Assembly (NCBI GenBank): GCA_018398815.1
Contig: CM031610.1
Location: forward strand, 33,516,615-33,580,614
From: Conus ventricosus
Lineage: Eukaryota; Mollusca; Gastropoda; Neogastropoda; Conidae
Direction: 5' to 3'
DNA: 64,000 bases
The notes beneath the pieces were generated by a model. It did no database searches. It had not been told where the DNA came from and saw only the letters and a program-made list of their open reading frames with translations. This document shows positions 57,033 through 64,000 of this stretch, in pieces. The first letter of the stretch is position 1, and the number at the start of each line of letters is the position of its first letter. The position numbers and the translations under genes are program-made.

Positions 57033-60000
57033 GTAATCATGTTGTTCATTTGTACTGTCCACGTGTTGAGGTTGTTGAACATGAATGGGTTAGTTTGTGT
57101 GCATACGTTTTTGTGGTGTGGTTTTTATGTGTGTGTGTTCTTTTGGATTTCTTGTCGTGTGTTCACAGTTTGACATTTGACATTTAATACAGCAAATTTA
57201 TTGTTATTTGTTTGTTCATTTGCTTTCACTGTCATAGTTTCTCAGTGGCCTAACTCTCAGCTGCTGATTCTTCCTCCCCCTACTTATACACAACCACACC
57301 CAGGTTCTTCATGTCTCAGCCTCAGCACTGGTAGTACCATAGGGAGCTACTTTGCAGGTCGTCACAGGATGCCCAACCAGAGAAGACACTGCACTGCTGC
57401 GTAGTCATTTGTCTGTGTTTTGTAGGGTCCATTTCTGATCCAGTACAGCAAGCTGCCTATGAAGCACTCGGCTAATGACAGTCATAGCGTAGTTGCAAAT
57501 CCAGTATTAGTGAATGTTCTCCAAAATGACCAAAGGGCTTTAGTATGTCCAACAACAAACAACAGCAAAAGTACCCATGAACTTGTCAACACTCAAGACT
57601 TTTTTTCTTTTTTTTTTTTTTTGCTGTCCCAACCTCTGCGTCACCTCAGAGGCAGTGCACCCACGCCGCTCATTCCGACACCCCGTCCACAGCCATGGCC
57701 CGGTCGGCCCCGCCGCAGCCCCGGCACCAGCAATCCACAGGAGCAGTCAATGTCAAGTCGTCAAGAGGCAACCCACCGGAGGAGACACTGCACTGCTGCT
57801 GAGTCACTTCGGTGGTGTTCAGTGGCGCCTGTTCTGATCTAACATACGCAGGACACCACCTACTAAGCCCCCTACTGACGACAATAATTGCTTAGTCGCG
57901 GAGCCGGCGTGAGTGAGCTCTCCCTCTGGAGGGTGCCACCACGTCTGTCCAACGACAGCCCCCATGGACTCGCCGATACCGGTGACCCCGACGGAAGCAA
58001 ACCAAGGCCACAGACGTGGAGAGGACATCGAAATTGAGGTCACCATGAGAGCAGGGCATGAAGGGCCACAGAATTTGAGACTTTTTTTTATTATTTTTTT
58101 TTAATGCTGATCAATGGGAATGAGGATGATTAAGATGATGCTACGGATTTCCATTTCGGTCTGAGACTACATGACAGGGCTGTACTCTACGCTTCCTTTC
58201 ATAATATATCCCGGCGTCAACCAGGCCCGAGAGATACAGGCACCTGCAGCGTTGGTCATGAAATTTGAGCAACACTCTCAGAAACGCATCCATTAAGTGG
58301 ATGAAACTCGACTGTGTGGTCCAGTCTTCCCAACTGAGTCCGCAGCAAACTCAACTCTGGGTAGGAGCCGGTCGGGGCAGAAAAACCCACATGCCTCTGA
58401 TGGGATTCGAACCCACGACCTCCCAGCCGGGAGTCCGCGACGCTAACCACTTCGCCGCGGCGGCTGGTGACACTCAAGACTTTGATACTCACTACAGGTA
58501 TGGTTATGGAGAGAAAATGAAAACTGTGATCATCTCAAGAGCAAGCCCAGGTCATTGCAGACTTTTTATTTCATTTTGGTCATGATCAAGGAGAAGGGCC
58601 CATAGCCAAATGGTTGGAATTTTTTTTCTGTGGCACTAATGGCTGCGAGTTCGAACCACTAGTGGGGTCAGATTTTTTATGGCTTGAAAACTTCTGAACT
58701 TTTGGTCCAAATCTACATCAGTGTATGATAGGACTGCACTCATTTCTCTCTTTTGTGAAGTATATGTTGGTGTCAACCAGGTCCAAGAAGTAGCAGACGT
58801 GTGCATTGCTTGTCAGGAAATTTGACGAAACACCAGCACAGTAGCAGATATGTATCCATAAACTGGATGAAATTTGACAGTGCCTCTTAAAGGCTTTAGT
58901 CCCACTCTGCTCATTTTGATTCCATCTTACTAATGTCATGCCTAGGATTGGTCCTGCCATAGTCCCCCCACCAGCTGTTCAGAGGAGGCTGTTAATGCCT
59001 GTAAATCTAACCAGGAAGGAAGGAAAGTGGAATTGCTCACATGTGGTAGTGAGACTTCATGTTGACAGGAAACTGGGGCATGGTCGGCGTTTCCTCACAT
59101 TCTTTAAGAGTATTGGCTTCCTTATTGCATTGACATGGCCAGACAATAGTAGTGTGCAAGTCCCAACAATGATTGTTAATGTCACTTTGCATTGTCATTC
59201 AGCGAGCAGGTGAAAAAGAATCAAACAAACCCAAAACATTTGAATATGAATTTTGCAAGTGTCCCAAAACATTTCAATATGAATTTTGCAAGTGTCACGC
59301 TAGAATTAAAAACATACCTGGAGATCTGTCAGCAAGAAGTACCAGTCTTGTCTTGGTATAGCTAGTGCCAGTTTTTGTGGGTTTGGGTTTGCATTGCTCT
59401 TTGCCGTTTTGCATACTGTAGGGACACAATGGTTTTCAGAAGGATGTCTTATAAACAAGAAAAATGCATTCCATTTAAATGAAGAAAAACCCTCCAAAAC
59501 AGCAAATGTACTGAAAACAGATTCTTTAAAAAAATTTAAAAAAAAGAGAGTGTTGTCTCTCCCTCTCCACCACAAACTTTGTTGACGCTATGTGCATTAA
59601 AAGGCCAGCTTCAGTCTTCAAATCAAGGAAGTCATCTTGTGTCATTAGCTCATATACAACTTGTCATGGTATGGGCAGTGTGGTAACATAGAATTTGAAA
59701 AGAAAAGAAGAAGAAAAAAAGATTACAGAAGCCGAAAGGGAAACCTCCATTGACAACATTTCGATGGTTCACACAGCTGTCGGGCACAGTCTCTTGCCAG
59801 TTTTTATTCTGTTCACTTCTGGAGGCTGAAGCCTCAGTCACATGGTACAAAGCTGACTGGCGAGACCAATGAGTAGTTTGTGTTGAAAACTCATGAAAGT
59901 CATCGTAACAATCCAAGACTGTATACTGACAGGGTTGTCCTTACGGAAATCACCCAGTGTTTCAAAGAATCATGAAAATGAGGTTTGAAGTCTCCCCTTG

Positions 60001-60253
60001 TCAAAGGAGAGCTCATGTAAGCTTTCAGGACCCTGTGTAGCATGCTCATGTGTGATCTTATTACATAACTTCAAGCTGTCTCTGTGGGCTAATTATACTA
60101 TAACATATTGTGTAAGTCACAAAATGGTTACTTCCACAAAGGTATCTTTAAACATTTTTTTTAATATACTTTTTTTCTTCATGTGAGCAGATATGATGGC
60201 TGTATATGTTCTAATGCCTGCAGGCTCACGTCAGCTCGTAGTGCACACGCGCA

Positions 60254-60285
<32 letters not shown>

Positions 60286-63200
60286 CATATGCATTGGCAT
60301 AAAAGCAAGAATCCAGAGATTAAAAACTGTGTGACTCAGAGAGGTGGTGAGAGAGAGAGTAAAGCAGTAGCAGGTGTTGACAGCAACTAACTTGAAAGGA
60401 AATAGTATGATTATGTTACTTTGGCATCTGTTTGTTTTGTCATCCCAATGTTGCATTTTGTTACTTTGGCATCTGTTTGTTTTGTCATGCCAATGTTGCG
60501 TTTTGTTACTTTGGCATCTGTTTGTTTTTTCATGCCAATGTTGCATTTTGTTACTTTGGCATCTGTTTGTTTTGTCATGCCAATGTTGCATTTTGTTACT
60601 TTGGCATCTGTTTGTTTTGTCATGCCAATGTTGCATTTTGTTACTTTGGCATCTGTTTGTTTTGTCATGCCAATGTTGCATTTTGTTACTTTGGCATCTG
60701 TTTGTTTTGTCATGCCAATGTTGCATTTTGTTACTTTGGCATCTGTTTGTTTTGTCATGCCAATGTTGCATTTTGTTACTTTGGCATCTGTTTGTTTTGT
60801 CATGCCAATGTTGCATTTTGTTACTTTGGCGTCTGTCTGTGTTGTCATGTTAATGTTGCATTTTGTTACTTTGGCATCTGTTTGTTTTGTCATGCCAATG
60901 TTGCATTTTGTTACTTTGGCGTCTGTCTGTGTTGTCATGTTAATGTTGCATTTTGTTACTTTGGCGTCTGTTTGTTTTGTCATGCCAATGTTGCATTTTG
61001 TTACTTTGGCATCTGTTTGTTTTGTCATGCCAATGTTGCATTTTGTTACTTTGCATCTGTTTTGTTTTGTCATGCCAATGTTGCATTTGTTACTTTGGCG
61101 TCTGTCTGTGTAGTCATGTTAATGTTGCATTTTGTTACTTTGGCATCTGTCTGTGTTGTCATGCCAATGTTGCATTTTGTTACTTTGGCATCTGTTTGTT
61201 TTGTCATGCCAATGTTGCATTTTGTTACTTTGGCGTCTGTCTGGTTTGTCATGTTAATGTTGCATTTTGTTACTTTGGCGTCTGTTTGTTTTGTCATGCC
61301 AATGTTGCATTTTGTTACTTTGGCATCTGTTTGTTTTGTCATGCCAATGTTTGCATTTTGTTACTTTGGCATCTGTTTGTTTTGTCATGCCAATGTTGCA
61401 TTTTGTTACTTTGGCATCTGTTTGTTTTGTCATGCCAATGTTGCATTTTGTTACTTTGGCGTCTGTTTGTTTTGTCATGCCAATGTTGCATTTTGTTACT
61501 TTGGCATCTGTTTGTGTTGTCATGCCAATGTTGCATTTTGTTACTTTGGCGTCTGTTTGTTTTGTCATGCCAATGTTGCATTTTGTTACTTTGGCGTCTG
61601 TCTGTGTTGTCATGTTAATGTTGCATTTTGTTACTTTGGCATCTGTTTGTTTTGTCATGCCAATGTTGCATTTTGTTACTTTGGCGTCTGTTTGTTTTGT
61701 CATGCCAATGTTGCATTTTGTTACTTTGGCGTCTGTCTGTGTTGTCATGCCAATGTTGCATTTTGTTACTTTGGCATCTGTTTGTTTTGTCATGCCAATG
61801 TTGCATTTTGTTACTTTGGCGTCTGTCTGTGTTGTCATGTTAATGTTGCACATGTTCATTTCACAGTTTACTGCTTGAATCAATAAGCAGCAATGGGCAT
61901 ACCTAACGCAGTTGCTCCATACACATATGAAAGTACACTTTTTTGTCTTTAAAAAAAGCTATTACCCGCAACTGTTGGTCATAATAGTGTACAAAATGGA
62001 CGCTTGGTAGTCAAGTATCAGTATGTCCAAAGCCAGTACACATGTGCAACAGGATAATGGCATTTATAGAATATAACTCATACCTTTAGTGATTTGTACA
62101 AGTTGTACAGTTTTATTTCACTGGAAGCTGATAGGCATAGTTTAGACTTGAACAGATGGCATTTTTTCTTTTCTTGGTAGACATTACAAGGATGAGCCTT
62201 GTCTTGTCTTCCTTTTCGTTGAGCTCAGAATGCTCAAAATGGACCCAAGATATGTGAAGTGATTCACTTCTTCCAGTGTCTATGTGTACACTGTGATGTT
62301 GAATGTTATCTCAGAGCTGACTTTCATTTTTGTATCAAGATTAGATGCTTTCTCGGTCTTAGGAATAAGTTCCTTGAGTTCTAGTTTGCTGCCTTCCTGT
62401 GGGACTGTCTCCACAGAGGTTGTCTTCCACTGAATGTGTAGTTGGAAATCTTGAAGTGTTCCCTGTAGTATATTCTTCAGGTAGATATGGAACAATGGGA
62501 GAGTAGAAGGTAGCCATGGCATGCTTAGTGATTGTTCATCAGAAGTCCCCTTGGTTATTGTTGAGAGTACAAAGCTGTTCGCTTCTTTGTAGACTGCTGC
62601 TTTGACTTGGATGAGATTGTTGTCAACGTCATAATTCCTCATTACCTTCCAGCAGCCTAAAATGTTTACTTTCATGATACCTCCTGTGTGACATGCCCCC
62701 CCCCCCCCCCCCCAACCTTTACCCAGTGGTATTTACCCTCACATTGCTTAATCGTGCATCCTGTAAACAGCCACAACCAGGGTGTCCTGTCATAGGCTTA
62801 GCACCAGTCCCATCAGTGGCAAGCCATCAGCGGCAGCCCACCAGGAGAGATACTGTACTGCTGCTGAGTCACTCCTAAGGTGCTCAGTGATGGTGGTTTT
62901 GATCCTGCATACACAGGACACCATTTACTTCCTAACCTCTGACTGGCAACAATGATTACTAAGTCACAGGAGCCAGTGAGCGAGCATTTCCTGTCTGGAG
63001 GAAGCTGCCATGCCCATCCATCATCAGTCCCTGTAAACTATTGATGACTGAAAAGAACTCGCCAAGGGCACAAATGCCAGAAACCCTCCTGACAATAATG
63101 GTTGAAGGCTTTCTTGAAGTCGGTGGAGTTGTGATAGAGATCATGTTGGTGTTGAGGGTGCTTCTCAGTCAGCAGTTTGTTGTTGCTGAAGTTCTGTTCA

Positions 63201-63866
63201 GATGTGCTTTCCAGTCAGAATTCTGCCTGTTCTCTTGAAAAAAACAAAAACAGTCTGTCTATCTTGTGTCCATCAAAACTATTGACCATACATTTGGATA
63301 GCCACCCAGTAAAGTGATGTTAAGGGTCCTGTGGAGTAATTGTAATACTATTTGGATTTGTAATGCTATTTGAATTTGTAATGAAATGTCTTATGTAAGG
63401 CTTGATGTTAGTGCTTGACAGTCATTTCTATGGAAATTCACATTCACCATGTGTGTATGTTGGCATTGCTATTACTATGTTTATTTAATGTACATTTATT
63501 TTCATTTATGTGTTCTGTTTGTTTGTTTTGTGATCTGGAACCTCAGCTTATTACAATCACATTCGTTTGCACATGCAGTGTTCTGTTTATTTGTTTACTG
63601 ATGAGACCTCCGATTATCTTGTATTTTTGCATGTGCAGGTGCTTCTGAATCATTTGAAGTACCCTGTCATTCCGAAGAAGGTGACAATCGGCAAGCGACT
63701 GGCACAATGCCTACACCCTGCCCTGCCCAGCGGAGTGCACCTGAAAGCTCTGGAGGCCTACGACATCATCTTCAAATGTATTGGATCTCAGCGCTTAGCC
63801 CAGGACCTCTTCGTCTACAGTGCGGGGCTCTTCCCAGTCATCGCTCATGCTGCCATGAGTGTCAAG
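56886..63866 (+). CDS. DOP1: DOP1 (Dopey) protein, first two coding exons, partial
   Basis: Two exons join in phase 0 to 125 residues: [20 protein letters not shown], then [20 protein letters not shown] and GKLNK, then [60 protein letters not shown] and [16 protein letters not shown]. This is the Dopey N-terminal domain, one of the most conserved parts of the family, and it closely follows the vertebrate DOP1A/DOP1B start. DOP1 is a very large cytosolic protein that works with MON2 in endosome-to-Golgi traffic and organelle positioning. Most of the gene lies past the right edge. The start is the first in-frame ATG of the exon. An upstream noncoding exon is implied by the acceptor at 56866. 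Confidence 0.95.
57033..57602 (+). other. DOP1 intron 1, first part, with a long-SINE fragment (copy D)
   Basis: About 57340-57450 matches the tail half of SINE family 2 ('cagagaagacactgcactgc', 'ttctgatcca'). The rest is unremarkable. Confidence 0.5.
57603..58469 (-). mobile_element. Full-length long SINE, family 2, copy B (867 bp) with 14-bp target duplications
   Basis: acactcaagacttt is repeated at 57589-57602 and 58470-58483. On the minus strand the element starts with a tRNA-like head: A box 'ggcgaagtggttagcg' near 58456 and B box 'gggttcgaatccc' near 58400. A body of about 750 bases follows, then a poly-A tail (T-run 57601-57623 on the plus strand). It is unusually long for a SINE. Partial copies in the window are A (50375), C (62697), D (57340) and E (58700). 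Confidence 0.85.
58597..58930. mobile_element. SINE family 2 fragment (copy E) next to another tRNA-like head
   Basis: 58725-58900 matches the head-proximal body of copy B ('gtcaaccaggtcc.agaagta', 'ccataaactggatgaaattt'), minus orientation. At 58597-58665 a plus-strand tRNA-like head is seen (atagccaaatggttgga ... gagttcgaacc). The two seem to be separate old insertions. Confidence 0.55.
58931..60412 (+). other. DOP1 intron 1, middle part
   Basis: A 33-bp unit is duplicated at 59231-59297 ('aaaacattt.aatatgaattt', 'tgcaagtgt'). ACGC and CA repeats occupy 60249-60288. Nothing else is recognised. Confidence 0.45.
60413..61851. repeat. 45-bp minisatellite, about 32 copies
   Basis: The unit 'ttactttggcatctgtttgt' then 'tttgtcatgccaatgttgca' then 'ttttg' repeats with a strict 45-bp period. 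Main variants are rctgtttgttttgtcatgcc and gtctgtctgtgttgtcatgt; the second appears only from copy 10 on and is interspersed. Single-base indels occur near 61051, 61086 and 61350. Because 45 is a multiple of three, long frames are open on both strands. Confidence 0.97.
61852..62164 (+). other. DOP1 intron 1, nothing recognised
   Basis: Short unique stretch between the minisatellite and the LINE fragment. Confidence 0.4.
62165..62690 (-). pseudogene. Degenerate LINE reverse-transcriptase fragment
   Basis: Minus-strand frames read [20 protein letters not shown], then [19 protein letters not shown], a gap where the FADD block should be, then [15 protein letters not shown] and, after a frame change, HFTYLGSI. 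This order is the palm-to-thumb pattern of an RTE/Nimb-like LINE. The catalytic block is lost. Confidence 0.55.
62697..63070 (-). mobile_element. Long SINE, family 2, copy C (partial), after a poly-C run
   Basis: Shares 'gagatactgtactgctgctg', 'caggacaccat.tact' and 'ctggagga.gctgccatg.cc' with copy B in the same orientation. A C-run (62695-62714) sits at the tail side. Confidence 0.7.
63071..63638 (+). other. DOP1 intron 1, last part
   Basis: No element or exon is recognised before the 63638 acceptor. Confidence 0.4.
63639..63866 (+). CDS. DOP1: DOP1 second coding exon
   Basis: Acceptor 'gcatgtgcag' ends at 63638 and donor 'gtgagt' starts at 63867. It has 76 codons in phase 0 on both sides, with no stop or break. 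Confidence 0.95.
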
Positions 63867-64000
63867 GTGAGTGTTAGCAGCAGGCATTAGCCACTCATGT
63901 GCATTTGTGTAAAGGATGTGATTTTGAGATAACAAGTGTTCGATCGTCTTTGTCTTTTTTGTTTAGTTGGTTGGTTGGATGGGTTTGTTAGTTTTCGTTT
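63867..64000 (+). other. Start of DOP1 intron 2
   Basis: Follows the gtgagt donor. Unremarkable. Confidence 0.7.

Noticed and set aside
60413..61851. Regular repeat resembling a CRISPR array
   Set aside because: Units are contiguous with no unique spacers, and the context is an animal gene intron.
60432..61886. 484-residue open frame, and long minus-strand frames, over the 45-bp array
   Set aside because: The period is a multiple of three, so frames stay open by arithmetic. The product is a low-complexity Cys/Phe repeat with no start context or gene model, and indels break the other frames.

Overview
The window is animal nuclear DNA. Its genes are split by GT-AG introns of up to about 7 kb, it is rich in (CA)n/(GT)n tracts, and it carries LTR retrotransposons, LINE pieces, tRNA-headed SINEs and DNA transposons. 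The SINE tail ending in a 'gcgctatataag' type motif plus (ATT)n, and the mix of elements, suggest a marine lophotrochozoan, most likely a mollusc. That is inference; nothing here fixes the species.

Three host genes can be supported. (1) A plus-strand gene for a TPM/MOLO1-like domain protein has four recognisable exons (10354-21034). Its 5' end lies upstream, and a one-base frameshift sits in its first visible exon. (2) A minus-strand MGST3 gene (MAPEG-family microsomal glutathione transferase) has five coding exons, complete, 141 residues (29668-40193). (3) The first two coding exons of a plus-strand DOP1 (Dopey) gene start at 56886 and run off the right edge. The three genes belong to unrelated pathways; I see no sign of a functional cluster.

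Most of the rest is mobile or tandem DNA. 335-8505 is a decayed Ty3/gypsy-type element whose pol order is protease-integrase-RT, as in Gmr1-like elements. The TPM gene introns hold two piggyBac-like N-terminal fragments, a 2.15 kb solo LTR with a 5-bp target duplication, and a 69-bp tandem repeat that copies the gene's own 5' splice site. MGST3 intron 1 holds a 51-bp minisatellite and an antisense gypsy pol fragment, itself interrupted by a THAP-encoding DNA transposon with long inverted repeats. 40.8-42.0 kb has an inverted-repeat module around a near-perfect 131-bp palindrome. 42.9-48.9 kb is a LINE split by a young 4.59 kb LTR element with perfect 5-bp target duplications. DOP1 intron 1 holds a full-length 867-bp tRNA-headed SINE with 14-bp target duplications, a 45-bp minisatellite of about 32 copies, and LINE debris.

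The base-level quality looks imperfect. The two LTRs of the young element differ only by seven homopolymer-length changes, and 6.7-8.4 kb looks as if many bases were replaced by their neighbours. Single-base frame breaks in this window should therefore be read as possible sequencing errors before being called mutations.
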